A stretch of DNA of 64,000 bases from Pseudomonas tohonis (GCF_012767755.2 NZ_AP023189.1:4094001-4158000); one strand, 5' to 3'. Positions 16,930 through 26,243 are shown, numbered from the stretch's first letter. Translations and numbers: made by a program. The notes: generated by a model from the sequence alone, not told the origin.

Positions 16930-16965
16930 ATCGCCGCCATACCGACTTTCATCCGATTCAGGCGC
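16922..16965. promoter_or_regulatory. 12-bp inverted repeat between the small ORF and hpd
   Basis: GCGCCTGAATCG (16922-16933) and CGATTCAGGCGC (16954-16965) are perfect complements with a 20-nt loop. No T tract follows, so it is not an ordinary terminator. It ends 15 nt before the hpd Shine-Dalgarno and overlaps the stop codon of the small ORF. Confidence 0.6.
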
Positions 16966-16994
16966 CGCCGCGCGCCACTGCAAGGAGCCAGAAC

Positions 16995-18071
16995 ATGGCC
17001 GACATCTTTGAAAACCCCATGGGCCTGATGGGCTTCGAATTCATCGAGCTGGCATCGCCCGTGCCGAACCTGCTGGAACCGATCTTCGCCAGCATGGGCT
17101 TCACCAAGGTGGCCACCCACCGCTCCAAGGACGTGCACCTGTATCGCCAGGGCGAGATCAACCTGATCCTCAACAACGAGCCCAAGAGCCTCGCGTCCTA
17201 TTTCGCCGCCGAACACGGCCCGTCCGTATGCGGCATGGCCTTCCGCGTGAAGAACGCGCACCAGGCCTACGCCCGTGCCCTGGAGCTGGGCGCCCAGCCG
17301 ATCGAGATCCCCACCGGCCCGATGGAATTGCGCCTGACGGCGATCAAGGGCATCGGCGGCGCGCCGCTGTACCTGATCGACCGCTTCGGCGAGGGCTCGT
17401 CCATCTACGACATCGACTTCGAGTTCATCGAAGGCGTGGACCGCAACCCCAAGGGCGCGGGGCTGAAGATCATCGACCACCTGACCCACAACGTGTACCG
17501 CGGCCGCATGGCGTACTGGGCGGACTTCTACGAGAAGCTGTTCAACTTCCGCGAGATCCGCTACTTCGACATCAAGGGCGAGTACACCGGCCTGACCTCC
17601 AAGGCCATGACCGCGCCGGACGGCATGATCCGCATCCCGCTCAACGAGGAGTCTTCCAAGGGCGCCGGGCAGATCGAGGAGTTCCTCATGCAGTTCAACG
17701 GCGAGGGCATCCAGCACGTGGCCTTCCTCACCGATGACCTGGTCAAGACCTGGGACGCGCTCAAGGCCCTGGGCATGCGCTTCATGACCGCGCCGCCGAC
17801 CACCTACTACGAGATGCTCGAAGGGCGCATCCCCAACCATGGCGAGCCGGTGGAGCAGCTGCAGAGCCGCGGCATCCTGCTCGACGGCTCCGCCGATGCG
17901 AACGACCGCCGCCTGCTGCTGCAGATCTTCTCGGAGACCCTGATGGGCCCGGTGTTCTTCGAGTTCATCCAGCGCAAGGGCGACGATGGCTTCGGCGAAG
18001 GCAACTTCAAGGCGCTGTTCGAATCCATCGAACGCGACCAGATCCGCCGGGGCGTGCTCGCCACCGAGTGA
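16995..18071 (+). CDS. hpd: 4-Hydroxyphenylpyruvate dioxygenase
   Basis: Non-heme Fe(II) enzyme of 358 residues that turns 4-hydroxyphenylpyruvate into homogentisate, the second step of tyrosine degradation. It has two vicinal-oxygen-chelate domains. The iron ligands are seen in the second half: His162 (IIDHLTHN), His240 (GIQHVAFL) and Glu322 (VFFEFIQR). The ATG at 16995 has AAGGAG upstream. It follows maiA and a short ORF and ends in an intrinsic terminator. Confidence 0.96.
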   Translation: MADIFENPMGLMGFEFIELASPVPNLLEPIFASMGFTKVATHRSKDVHLYRQGEINLILNNEPKSLASYFAAEHGPSVCGMAFRVKNAHQAYARALELGAQPIEIPTGPMELRLTAIKGIGGAPLYLIDRFGEGSSIYDIDFEFIEGVDRNPKGAGLKIIDHLTHNVYRGRMAYWADFYEKLFNFREIRYFDIKGEYTGLTSKAMTAPDGMIRIPLNEESSKGAGQIEEFLMQFNGEGIQHVAFLTDDLVKTWDALKALGMRFMTAPPTTYYEMLEGRIPNHGEPVEQLQSRGILLDGSADANDRRLLLQIFSETLMGPVFFEFIQRKGDDGFGEGNFKALFESIERDQIRRGVLATE

Positions 18072-18086
18072 GTCATCGCCGCAACG

Positions 18087-18112
18087 AAAAAGCCCGCATC
18101 AGCGGGCTTTTT
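18087..18112 (+). terminator. Intrinsic terminator after hpd
   Basis: AAAAAGCCCGC-ATCA-GCGGGCTTTTT, 11-bp arms with T and A runs on the two sides, 16 nt after the hpd stop. It can work in both directions and also serves the convergent hmgR. Confidence 0.9.
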
Positions 18113-18149
18113 CATGGGCTGCCATCCAGCACCTGGAGACGGCTTCAGA

Positions 18150-18184
18150 AGCGAAGAGCATCGCGAATGAATTCGCTCCCACCC
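18150..18184. repeat. REP element
   Basis: GCGAAT-GA-ATTCGC followed by TCCCAC, a Pseudomonas-type REP palindrome, between the convergent hpd and hmgR genes. Confidence 0.6.
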
Positions 18185-18214
18185 TGTACGACGAACACGC
18201 TGATCAGGCCACGG

Positions 18215-19003
18215 TCAGGCCGGACGAACACCCGCCATGCGGGCGGTGATGGATTCGGCCGCCTGCTTCAGCAGCTGCGCCGCACGGCCGCTGGTTTCGG
18301 CCTGGAAGCCACTGGCGGCACCGACCACGGTGATCACCCCGGCGATCTGCTCGCCCACCGCGAAAACCGGCGCGGAGAGCGCGTTCACCCCCGGCATCAG
18401 CAGCCCATGCACGTGGTGCAGGCCGCCGGCGCGGATCTCGGCGATCTGCTTGCGCAGCGCCTTGGCGTCGGGCACGCCGGGCAGGCCGGCCTCCTCCTCG
18501 CGCAGCGGCGCCGTCTCGGCGTCAGGCAGGTAGCTGGCGAACACCAGGCCGGTGGAGGAGCCCAGCAACGGCAGCACCGAACCCACGCGGGTGACCAGGG
18601 TCACCGCGCGCAGCGGTTGCTCGACATGCACCACGGTCGGCCCCTTGTTGCCCCAGACGGCGAGGAAGCAGGTTTCGTTGAGCGCATCGCGCAGCTCCGA
18701 CAGCTGCGGCGTGGCGGCCCGCACCACATCGAGCCGGCCGATGGCGGCGAGGCCGACGAACAGCGCCTCACGCCCCAGGCCGTAGTGGTTGGTGGCGGCG
18801 TCCTGTTCGGCGAAGCCGCTGGCGATCAGCGCCTGCAGGTAGCGGTGGACCTTGGCCGCCGGCATGCCGACATGCTCCGCCAGGCGTGACAGGGAAGTGG
18901 CCGGCGCCAGTTCGGCGAGCCCCTTGAGAATGTCGGTGCCGACTTCAGCCGCCTGCACCTTCTGCCGCTTGGGCGCCTCGGCATCGTCCCGTTGGATGGC
19001 CAT
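18215..19003 (-). CDS. hmgR: IclR-family regulator, HmgR-like
   Basis: A 262-residue IclR-family regulator with an N-terminal winged helix-turn-helix (SLSRLAEHVGMPAAKVHRYLQALIASGFAE) and a C-terminal GAF-like effector domain (about 90-255). It diverges from hmgA, exactly as the HmgR repressor of P. putida does, where homogentisate relieves repression. A 7-bp-arm palindrome stands between the two genes and a similar one lies before maiA. Function is inferred from context and family. Confidence 0.85.
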   Translation of the reverse strand: MAIQRDDAEAPKRQKVQAAEVGTDILKGLAELAPATSLSRLAEHVGMPAAKVHRYLQALIASGFAEQDAATNHYGLGREALFVGLAAIGRLDVVRAATPQLSELRDALNETCFLAVWGNKGPTVVHVEQPLRAVTLVTRVGSVLPLLGSSTGLVFASYLPDAETAPLREEEAGLPGVPDAKALRKQIAEIRAGGLHHVHGLLMPGVNALSAPVFAVGEQIAGVITVVGAASGFQAETSGRAAQLLKQAAESITARMAGVRPA

Positions 19004-19060
19004 CTACTACCTCGGTTGGCAATGGAGGCGCTGTTATAGCTTGACCCCCTCAGGCTTTCA

Positions 19061-19079
19061 AATTACGTTATCCGTAATT
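19061..19079. promoter_or_regulatory. Palindromic operator between hmgR and hmgA
   Basis: AATTACG (19061-19067), spacer TTATC, CGTAATT (19073-19079). It is 27 bp before hmgA. A further half-site AATTAC follows at 19081. It is the expected binding site of the divergent IclR regulator. Confidence 0.72.
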
Positions 19080-19105
19080 CAATTACAAAAAACACAGAGG
19101 TTCTC

Positions 19106-20398
19106 ATGAGCTCCTCACTGCCCCTCGCCTACCAGTCCGGCTTCGACAACCAGTTCACCAGCGAAGCGCTGCCGGGCGCCCTGCCCGCCGGGCAGAACTC
19201 ACCCCAGCGCGCGCCCTACGGGCTCTATGCCGAGCAGTTTTCCGGCACCGCCTTCACCGTGCCCCGCGCCGAGGCCCGCCGCACCTGGCTGTACCGCATC
19301 CGCCCATCCGCCGCGCACCCACGCTTCCAGCGCCTGGAGCGGCAGATCCCCGGCCGCCAGCTGGGCCCGATCGACCCCAACCGCCTGCGCTGGGATGCCC
19401 ACGACATCCCCACCGAGCGCACCGATTTCATCGACGGCCTGCTGACCATCGCCGCCACCGCCGACCCCGAACAGGCGTCCGGCGTCAGCGTGCACATCTA
19501 CCGCGCCAACACTTCGATGCAACGCGTGTTCTTCAACGCCGATGGTGAATGGCTGATCGTCCCCGAACAGGGCCGCCTGCGCCTGGCCACCGAGCTGGGC
19601 CTGCTGGACGTGGAGCCCCTGGAGATCGCGGTGATCCCGCGTGGCATGAAGTTTCGCGTCGAGCTCCTGGACGAGAGTGCCAGGGGCTACATCTGCGAGA
19701 ACCATGGCGTCGCGCTGCGCATCCCCGACCTCGGCCCCATCGGCAGCAACGGCCTGGCCAACCCGCGTGACTTCCTCGCCCCGGTGGCGCATTTCGAGGA
19801 TATCGACACCCCCGTGACCCTGGTGCAGAAGTTCCTCGGCGAGCTCTGGGCCACCGAACTGGACCACTCGCCCCTGGACGTGGTCGCCTGGCATGGCAAC
19901 AACGTGCCCTACAAGTACGACCTGCGCCTGTTCAATACCATCGGCACGGTCAGCTACGACCACCCGGACCCGTCGATCTTCACCGTGCTGACCTCGCCCA
20001 GCGACACCCCCGGCATGGCCAACGTCGACTTCGTGATCTTCCCGCCGCGCTGGATGGTGGCCGAGAAGACCTTCCGCCCGCCGTGGTTCCACCGCAACCT
20101 GATGAACGAGTTCATGGGCCTGATCCAGGGCGCCTACGACGCCAAGGCCGGCGGCTTCACCCCTGGCGGCGCCTCGCTGCACAACTGCATGAGCGCCCAC
20201 GGCCCGGACAACGCCAGCACCACCGCCGCCATCAACGCGGAACTCAAGCCGCACAAGCTCGATCACACCATGGCGTTCATGTTCGAAACCGGCCGCGTGC
20301 TGCGACCGAGCCGCTACGCCCTGGAATGCCCGCAGCTGCAGAACGACTACGATGCCTGCTGGAACGGCATGGCCAAGACCTTCAATGGCAGGAACTGA
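19106..20398 (+). CDS. hmgA: Homogentisate 1,2-dioxygenase
   Basis: Fe(II) ring-cleaving enzyme of 430 residues that converts homogentisate to maleylacetoacetate. The family opening [19 protein letters not shown] is present. The iron ligands His and Glu lie in the block [18 protein letters not shown], with a later His in the C-terminal cupin. The start follows AGAGG. fahA begins 3 nt after its stop, so they form an operon. Loss of this gene gives brown pyomelanin in pseudomonads. Confidence 0.96.
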   Translation: MSSSLPLAYQSGFDNQFTSEALPGALPAGQNSPQRAPYGLYAEQFSGTAFTVPRAEARRTWLYRIRPSAAHPRFQRLERQIPGRQLGPIDPNRLRWDAHDIPTERTDFIDGLLTIAATADPEQASGVSVHIYRANTSMQRVFFNADGEWLIVPEQGRLRLATELGLLDVEPLEIAVIPRGMKFRVELLDESARGYICENHGVALRIPDLGPIGSNGLANPRDFLAPVAHFEDIDTPVTLVQKFLGELWATELDHSPLDVVAWHGNNVPYKYDLRLFNTIGTVSYDHPDPSIFTVLTSPSDTPGMANVDFVIFPPRWMVAEKTFRPPWFHRNLMNEFMGLIQGAYDAKAGGFTPGGASLHNCMSAHGPDNASTTAAINAELKPHKLDHTMAFMFETGRVLRPSRYALECPQLQNDYDACWNGMAKTFNGRN

Positions 20399-20401
20399 CC
20401 G

Positions 20402-21697
20402 ATGACCCAGATAGACCAACGCCGCAGCTGGATAGCCTCCGCCAACGGCCACCCCGACTTCCCCCTGCAGAACCTGCCCCTTGGCATCTTCAGCCCGGTG
20501 GGCGGCACCCCGCGCGGTGGCGTGGCCATCGGCGAGCAGATCCTCGACCTCAAGGTCGCCACCACCACCGGCCTGTTCGAAGGTGAAGCGGCGGACGCCG
20601 CGCGCGTCGCCGCCGGGGAAGACCTCAACGCCTTCTTCGCCCTCGGCGCCAACGCCCGCCGCGCCCTGCGCCGCCAGCTGCAGGAGCTGCTCGCCGAAGG
20701 CAGCCCCGCCCAGGCGCGCCTCGAAGCCCTCGGTGCCGAACTGCTGCCGGCCGCCGTCGACTGCCAGCTGCACCTGCCGGCACGCATCGGCGACTACACC
20801 GACTTCTACGTGGGCATCCACCACGCCAACAACGTCGGGCGCCTGTTCCGCCCGGACAACCCGCTGCTGCCCAACTACAAGTACGTGCCCATCGGCTATC
20901 ACGGCCGCGCGTCCACCGTGTGCATCTCCGGCACCCCGGTGCACCGCCCCAATGGCCAGACCCTGCCGCCGGGCGCCGAAGTACCGAACTTCGGCCCGAG
21001 CAAGCGCCTGGACTACGAACTGGAGCTGGGCATCTGGATCGGCCGGGGCAACGCCATGGGCGAGGCCATCGCCATCGGCGAGGCGGAGCAGCACATCGCC
21101 GGCTACTGCCTGCTCAACGACTGGTCCGCACGCGACCTGCAGGCCTGGGAATACCAGCCGCTGGGCCCCTTCCTGGCGAAGAACTTCGCGACCTCGGTCT
21201 CGCCCTGGGTGGTGACGGCCGAGGCCCTGGAGCCCTTCCGCACCGCCCAGCCCGCGCGCCCGGAAGGCGACCCGCAACCGCTGCCCTACCTGCTGGACGC
21301 CAACGACCAGGCCCGTGGCGCCTTCGACATCAAGCTGGAAGTGCTGCTGCAGACCGCCGCCATGCGCGAACGCGGCCAGCAGCCGCAGCGCCTGGCCCTG
21401 AGCAACACCCAGCACATGTACTGGACCGTGGCCCAACTGGTGGCGCACCACGCGGTGGGCGGCTGCAAGCTGCAGCCGGGCGACCTGTTCGGCTCCGGCA
21501 CCCTGTCCGGCCCCGAGGCCGACGCCTTCGGCAGCCTGCTGGAGAGCACCTTCGGCGGCAAGCAGCCGTTGTCGCTGGCCAGCGGCGAGCAGCGCACCTT
21601 CCTGGAAAGCGGTGACGAGGTGATCCTGCGCGCCTGGTGCGAAGGCGAAGGCCGTGTGCGCATCGGCTTCGGCGAGTGCCGCGGCCGGGTGCTCTGA
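20402..21697 (+). CDS. fahA: Fumarylacetoacetase
   Basis: A 431-residue hydrolase that splits fumarylacetoacetate into fumarate and acetoacetate, the last step of the homogentisate pathway. It has the N-terminal SH3-like domain and the C-terminal FAH catalytic domain. Metal and active-site blocks are DFYVGIHHANNVGRLFR, PIGYHGRASTV, YELELGIWIG and NDWSARDLQAWEYQPLGPF. It begins 3 nt after hmgA. Its downstream hairpin is shared with the convergent LysE gene. Confidence 0.95.
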   Translation: MTQIDQRRSWIASANGHPDFPLQNLPLGIFSPVGGTPRGGVAIGEQILDLKVATTTGLFEGEAADAARVAAGEDLNAFFALGANARRALRRQLQELLAEGSPAQARLEALGAELLPAAVDCQLHLPARIGDYTDFYVGIHHANNVGRLFRPDNPLLPNYKYVPIGYHGRASTVCISGTPVHRPNGQTLPPGAEVPNFGPSKRLDYELELGIWIGRGNAMGEAIAIGEAEQHIAGYCLLNDWSARDLQAWEYQPLGPFLAKNFATSVSPWVVTAEALEPFRTAQPARPEGDPQPLPYLLDANDQARGAFDIKLEVLLQTAAMRERGQQPQRLALSNTQHMYWTVAQLVAHHAVGGCKLQPGDLFGSGTLSGPEADAFGSLLESTFGGKQPLSLASGEQRTFLESGDEVILRAWCEGEGRVRIGFGECRGRVL

Positions 21698-21707
21698 CCC
21701 CTCCCGA

Positions 21708-21729
21708 CGCGGGCCCATCCGGGCCCGCG
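21708..21729. terminator. Hairpin between fahA and the LysE gene
   Basis: CGCGGGCCC-ATCC-GGGCCCGCG, 9-bp perfect arms in the 37-bp gap between convergent genes. Only a short CT-rich tail follows on the plus strand. Confidence 0.55.
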
Positions 21730-21734
21730 CCTCT

Positions 21735-22349
21735 TCAGGCCAGCCCGCGCAGGGCCAGCGCCGCCATCACCAGCAGCAACACCCCGCACAACCCGTGGCT
21801 GACCCGGTGCCAGGTCGGCGAGCTGTTGCGCCGCAGCCAGTCCACCAGCGCCGCGCAGAGGAAGCAGCAGGCCAGCGAGGCCGTCATGAAGCCGGCGAAG
21901 AACACGCCGGTCTGGGCCATGTCCGGCGCACCGCCGATCATTCCCGCCATCGCCGTGCCCAGGGCACCCCAGTAGACGATGTTCTTCGGGTTGGTCAGCG
22001 AGATCGCCGCGCCGGTGAGCAGCGCTCCGCGCCCCTCGTGCTCGGTGGCGTCCCCCTCCTCCGGCAGCTGCCAGGCATCGCGCAGGCTGCGCAGCCCGAG
22101 CCAGGCCAGGTAGGCCGCGCAGGCCAGGGTCAACGGCACGCGCACCTGCTCCTGGCCGAGCAACAGGGTCAGGCCCGCGAGGCCCAGCACCGCCCAGACC
22201 GCATCCCCCACCAGGGAACCGAACTGCACCAGCAGCGCCGGGCGGAAGCCGTGCAGCAGGCCGCGACGCAGGGTTTCGGCGAGCACGGCGCCGGGAGACA
22301 GGCAGAAGACCACGCCGAAGGCGAAGGCCGAACAGAACAGCAGGAGCAT
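21735..22349 (-). CDS. LysE-family exporter
   Basis: A 204-residue inner-membrane protein of the LysE/RhtB export family with about six hydrophobic segments. The family N terminus FGVVFCLSPGAVLAETLRRGLLHGF and the central NPKNIVYWGALG are present. The start at 22349 follows GAGG; the longer upstream frame is Pro/Ser-rich. An AraC gene lies upstream on the same strand, 78 bp away, and may regulate it. An amino acid or related metabolite is the likely cargo. Confidence 0.83.
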   Translation of the reverse strand: MLLLFCSAFAFGVVFCLSPGAVLAETLRRGLLHGFRPALLVQFGSLVGDAVWAVLGLAGLTLLLGQEQVRVPLTLACAAYLAWLGLRSLRDAWQLPEEGDATEHEGRGALLTGAAISLTNPKNIVYWGALGTAMAGMIGGAPDMAQTGVFFAGFMTASLACCFLCAALVDWLRRNSSPTWHRVSHGLCGVLLLVMAALALRGLA

Positions 22350-22427
22350 GGGAACCTCGAGCGGTGAACGAGATGGATGGGCGCATTCTGCCCCCGGCCC
22401 CGCCGGCGGACTTGAACAGGATTGCAC

Positions 22428-23219
22428 TCAGGCGTTGAACAGGCGCTTCAGCTCGCCGGGGGTGATGCCATAGGCGGCACGGAAGTGGCGATTGAGGTGG
22501 CTCTGGTCGGCGAAGCCCAGGGCATGGGCCGTATCGGTGGCCGACCAGCCGGCACGCAGCAACCCGCGGGCGCGACGGGTGCGCAACTGCATGGCCCATT
22601 GCCGGGGGCTGAGGCCGGTGTGCTTCTGGAAGGCGCGCAACAGGTGGAACTTGCACAAGCCCAGCTCGGCGGCCAGCTCATCGAGACTCGGGCTGTCCTG
22701 CAGCCGCTCGGCCAGCAACTCCTGCACCCGCGTCATCGACCCCACGCCTACCGCCGCCGTATCCGGCAGGGGCCCGGCGCTGCGCTGCACCAGTTGCCCG
22801 AGCCACAGCAGGAGGCGTTCCTCCGCGCGCTCGCGCACCAGGGCGTCGCCGCCCAGCGCCCGCTCCACCGCATCGGCCAGGCTGGCGGCCAGATCGGGCT
22901 GGTGGATGCAGGCGCGGTGGAATTCCACCCGTGCCAGGCCCAGGTCATCGGCCAGCTGCTCGGCGGTCACGTAGAGGCCGACATAGCGCCAGGGCTCGCC
23001 CTCCTTCACCCCGCCGCCCTGGATCTGCCCGGGGTTGTAGAGGGTGATGTCGCCCGCACCGGCACGGAAGCTGCGCCGATCCAGCCACACCTGCTCCTCG
23101 CCCACCCGATTCACGCCGATGACGCACTCGTCATGGCTGTGCTTGGCGAAGGCGTGGCCGGTGCCGCTGTTGCTGGCGACTTCCAGGCGGCCGAGACAGG
23201 CCTGTCGGCTATGGAGCAT
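22428..23219 (-). CDS. AraC-family regulator
   Basis: A 263-residue regulator with an N-terminal cupin-type sensing domain (AFAKHSHDECVIGVNRVG, AGAGDITLYNPGQIQGG) and a C-terminal double helix-turn-helix (about 165-260; SLDELAAELGLCKFHLLRAFQKHTGLSP and ATDTAHALGFADQSHLNRHFRAAYGITPGE). It lies upstream of the LysE exporter on the same strand, the usual arrangement for an AraC-type control of such an exporter. The effector is unknown. Confidence 0.87.
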   Translation of the reverse strand: MLHSRQACLGRLEVASNSGTGHAFAKHSHDECVIGVNRVGEEQVWLDRRSFRAGAGDITLYNPGQIQGGGVKEGEPWRYVGLYVTAEQLADDLGLARVEFHRACIHQPDLAASLADAVERALGGDALVRERAEERLLLWLGQLVQRSAGPLPDTAAVGVGSMTRVQELLAERLQDSPSLDELAAELGLCKFHLLRAFQKHTGLSPRQWAMQLRTRRARGLLRAGWSATDTAHALGFADQSHLNRHFRAAYGITPGELKRLFNA

Positions 23220-23267
23220 GGAGGGAACTCGGGGGACGGGAGGTGCCGAGCATAACGCCCCGGCGAT

Positions 23268-24011
23268 TCACCCGGCCAGAAGCAACACCCCGTGCAACAG
23301 CGAGTGCGCCCCCAGGGCCAGCAGGCCGAGGAAGAACAGCCGGCGGAACACGGCCTCGCTCAGGCGCCTGCGGATGCGCCGGCCGATTTCCAGGCCCAGC
23401 AGGGCCGGCAGCAGCATCAGCCAGGTGAGGCCGAGGTCCAGGCTCTGGCTGCCACCGTGGATGAACAGGCCCAGGCCCAACGCCAGGGTGGCGACGGTGA
23501 AGGACAGGCCGAGCGCCTGGATCAGCATCTCGCGAGGCAGGCCCAACGCCTGCAGGTAAGGCACGGCGGGGACCACGAAGACGCCGGTAAGGCCCGTCAC
23601 CAGCCCGGTGAGCAGCCCCACCAGCGCCGACCAGGCGCCCTCCCGCCGCTGCGGTGCCCGCGCACGAAAGGACAACAGCCCGAGCCCGCCATAGACCAGC
23701 AGGCAGGCGCCGAGCGCGACGGGAATCCAGGGGCTGGCCGATTCGACCAGCCAGCGCGTGGTCACCAGGGTGCCCAGGGCCAGCGCCAGCAGCAGCGGCC
23801 ACAGGCGACGCAGCAGCGGCAGCAGCCCCGGCCCGCCGAACAGTTGCCAGAGGTTGGTCATAAGCGAAGGCACGAGCAGCAACGCCGAAGCCTCGCCGGG
23901 CGTCATCGCCACCGCCAGCAGGCCCATCGCCACGGTGGGCAGGCCCATGCCGAGCACGCCCTTGACCAGGCCGGCGAGCAGGAAAACCAGGGAGGAGAAG
24001 AGCAGCAGCAT
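23268..24011 (-). CDS. TauE/SafE-family membrane transporter
   Basis: A 247-residue membrane protein of the sulfite exporter TauE/SafE family with about eight hydrophobic segments in two repeats. The family start LLAGLVKGVLGMGLPTVAMGLLA and the internal GLLTGLVTGLTGVFVVPAVPYLQALGL are seen. The ATG at 24011 begins the first membrane segment; a GTG at 24041 would add ten residues, and neither has a strong Shine-Dalgarno. It diverges from a LysR gene that may control it. The substrate is unknown. Confidence 0.8.
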   Translation of the reverse strand: MLLLFSSLVFLLAGLVKGVLGMGLPTVAMGLLAVAMTPGEASALLLVPSLMTNLWQLFGGPGLLPLLRRLWPLLLALALGTLVTTRWLVESASPWIPVALGACLLVYGGLGLLSFRARAPQRREGAWSALVGLLTGLVTGLTGVFVVPAVPYLQALGLPREMLIQALGLSFTVATLALGLGLFIHGGSQSLDLGLTWLMLLPALLGLEIGRRIRRRLSEAVFRRLFFLGLLALGAHSLLHGVLLLAG

Positions 24012-24120
24012 GGTGGATACCGACAAGGAGGATGGCGCCACCTTGCGCGATCCCGCGCCAGGGCGGAATCTGTGATTCCCGAGCCCAGGCTACGCCCTGG
24101 ACGAAGCCTGGAAGAGCACG

Positions 24121-25008
24121 ATGCGCTACGACCTGATCGACCTGAAGCTGTTCCTCGACATCCTCGACGCCGGCAGCATCACCCGCGGCGCCGAACGCAG
24201 CCACCTGGCCCTGGCATCGGCCAGTGCGCGCCTCAAGGGGCTGGAGGAAAGCCTCGGCACACCGCTGTTCGAACGCCAGCGCCATGGGGTCAGTCCCACG
24301 CCGGCCGGGCACGCCCTCGCCCATCACGCCCGCGCGGTGACGCACCAGCTGGAACTGATGGCCGATGAGCTGGGCGATTTCGCCAGCGGCCTGCGCGCAC
24401 GGGTCCGGCTGCTGGGTAATACCGCCGCCCTGGCCGAGCACCTGCCCGGCGTGCTGGGTGACTTCCTGTTGGCGCACCCGCAGATCGACCTGGATATCGA
24501 GGAAAGGCCCAGCCACGCCATCGTCGAAGCGCTCAGCCGGGGCCAGGCGGACCTCGGGGTCCTGGCGGACAACACCGACCTGGCCGCCCTGGAAGCGCGC
24601 CCCTTGCGCATCGACCGCCTGCTGCTGGTGACGCGCCTGGACGACGCGAGCCTCGATGACGGCCAGCCGCTGCACTTCGAGCAGTTGCTGGACCGCGCCT
24701 TCATTGGCCTGGGCCGGGACAACCCGCTGCAGCAGCACATCGCCGGCAAGGCCCTGGAAGCCGGTCGCCACCTGGAGCTGCGCCTGCGGGTCAGCGATTT
24801 CGACGCAGTGCTGAACCTGGTGGCCCGTGGCGTGGGCATCGCCCTGGTGCCCGAGGCCACCCTGTACCGCGCCCGAGATCGCCATGCGCTGCGCGCCCTG
24901 CCCCTGGCCGATGCCTGGGCCACCCGCCAGTTGCACCTCTGCGCACGGCGCTTCGATGCCCTGACACCGCCCGCTGCCCGCCTGGCCGAAGCCTTGCTCG
25001 GCAGCTGA
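24121..25008 (+). CDS. LysR-family regulator
   Basis: A 295-residue LysR regulator: helix-turn-helix at about 1-60 (DLKLFLDILDAGSITRGAERSHLALASASARLKGLEESLG) and an effector-binding domain (about 90-290). It diverges from the TauE/SafE transporter gene with 109 bp between them, the classical arrangement for control of that transporter. The effector is unknown. Confidence 0.87.
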   Translation: MRYDLIDLKLFLDILDAGSITRGAERSHLALASASARLKGLEESLGTPLFERQRHGVSPTPAGHALAHHARAVTHQLELMADELGDFASGLRARVRLLGNTAALAEHLPGVLGDFLLAHPQIDLDIEERPSHAIVEALSRGQADLGVLADNTDLAALEARPLRIDRLLLVTRLDDASLDDGQPLHFEQLLDRAFIGLGRDNPLQQHIAGKALEAGRHLELRLRVSDFDAVLNLVARGVGIALVPEATLYRARDRHALRALPLADAWATRQLHLCARRFDALTPPAARLAEALLGS

Positions 25009-25217
25009 CAGGCAAAGAAAAGGCCGCCCGAAGGCGGCCGCAAGTGAATCAGGAGCACGATGTGTAGGCGCAAGACTAGGGCCCCATGACGACCGATTCA
25101 TGTCGAGGAGGTGACCGTTACATGACGAAAGCCGCGCAGGCGCCCATGGCCCGGGCCGTCTAACCTTCGTTCCCGTAGCGGCGGGCGATGCGCCCCCGCA
25201 AGCGATTGGAGAAACCC
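25009..25217 (+). other. Gap with hairpin and possible 13-codon ORF
   Basis: Holds a hairpin GGCCGCC-CGAA-GGCGGCC (25022-25039) whose T run is on the minus strand only, so it is a poor terminator for the LysR gene. At 25122-25163 there is a 13-codon frame, MTKAAQAPMARAV, behind AGGAGGT. It could be a leader ORF of the binding-protein gene or chance. Confidence 0.3.
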
Positions 25218-26228
25218 ATGCGATCGATCAAGCACCTGCTGGGCGGCGCCCTGCTCGCCGGCGCGTTGCTGGCCCAGGGCGCAACGGCGGACCCGCGCGA
25301 GCCGATTCACTTCGGCGACCTGACGTGGGAAAGCGGCAGCCTGATCACCGAGATCCTCCGGCTGGTGGTCGAGAAGGGCTACGGCCATCCGACGGACACC
25401 CTGCCCGGCAGCACCGTCAGCCTGGAAGCCGCGCTGGCCCAGGACGACATCCAGGTCATCGCCGAGGAATGGCCGGGGCGCAGCCCGGTGTGGATCAAGG
25501 CGGAGCAGGAAGGCAAGGTGTTCGCCCTGGGCGATATCGTCAAGAACGCCGACGAAGGCTGGTGGGTACCGGCCTATGTGATCGAAGGTGACGCCGAGCG
25601 CGGAATCAAGGCGGTGGCGCCGGAGCTGCGCTCGGTGCAGGACCTGGCGCGCTACAAGGCGGTGTTCCGCGACCCGGAAGCGCCGGACAAGGGGCGCTTC
25701 CTCAACAGCCCCACCGGCTGGACCTCCGAAGGCGTCAACAGCCAGAAGCTCAAGGCCTATGGGCTCGAAGGCAGCTACGTGAACTTCCGCACCGGCTCCG
25801 GAGCGGCCCTGGACGCGGAAATCGTCTCCGCCATCCGCCGTGGCCAGCCGGTGCTGTTCTACTACTGGTCGCCGACGCCCCTGCTGGGCCGCTACAAGCT
25901 GATCAAGCTGGAGGAGCCACCCTTCGACGCCGAAGCCTGGAAGACCCTGGCCGACGCCAGCCACCCCAACCCACGCGGCACCCGCTCGCTGCCGGCGCGC
26001 CTGGCGATCGGCGTATCCGCCCCCTTCCGCCAGCGCTACCCGCACCTGGTGGAGATGTTCGCCAAGGTGGACCTGCCCATCGACGGCCTGAACCAGGCAC
26101 TGGCAACCATGAGCGAGAAACGCCAGCCACCCCGCGACGCTGCGCGTGACTACCTGCGCGCCCATCCCGATGTCTGGAAGAACTGGCTGCCCGAAGAAGC
26201 CCGCGCCAAGGTGGCTGCCGGGCTCTGA
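25218..26228 (+). CDS. ABC substrate-binding protein, glycine betaine type
   Basis: A 336-residue periplasmic binding protein of the OpuAC family with a signal peptide (about 1-25, ending TADA-like TAD). The body has IHFGDLTWESGSLITEIL, GSTVSLEAALAQDDIQVIAEEW and YYWSPTPLLGRYKL, including aromatic residues such as those that cage quaternary ammonium groups. The start at 25218 has GGAG upstream. No permease or ATPase gene adjoins it, so it would have to serve a transporter encoded elsewhere. It ends at a strong terminator shared with the tRNA operon. Confidence 0.83.
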   Translation: MRSIKHLLGGALLAGALLAQGATADPREPIHFGDLTWESGSLITEILRLVVEKGYGHPTDTLPGSTVSLEAALAQDDIQVIAEEWPGRSPVWIKAEQEGKVFALGDIVKNADEGWWVPAYVIEGDAERGIKAVAPELRSVQDLARYKAVFRDPEAPDKGRFLNSPTGWTSEGVNSQKLKAYGLEGSYVNFRTGSGAALDAEIVSAIRRGQPVLFYYWSPTPLLGRYKLIKLEEPPFDAEAWKTLADASHPNPRGTRSLPARLAIGVSAPFRQRYPHLVEMFAKVDLPIDGLNQALATMSEKRQPPRDAARDYLRAHPDVWKNWLPEEARAKVAAGL

Positions 26229-26243
26229 GGGCAAAAGACGCAC

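Noticed and set aside
16922..16965. Rho-independent terminator between maiA and hpd
   Set aside because: Strong stem, but a 20-nt loop and no T tract; kept as a regulatory inverted repeat.
19199..21718. 839-codon minus-strand frame across hmgA and fahA
   Set aside because: Low-complexity shadow of two certain enzymes; no family or start signal.
25022..25039. Intrinsic terminator for the LysR gene at 24.1-25.0 kb
   Set aside because: The hairpin is perfect, but the T run is on the minus strand only, where no gene ends.
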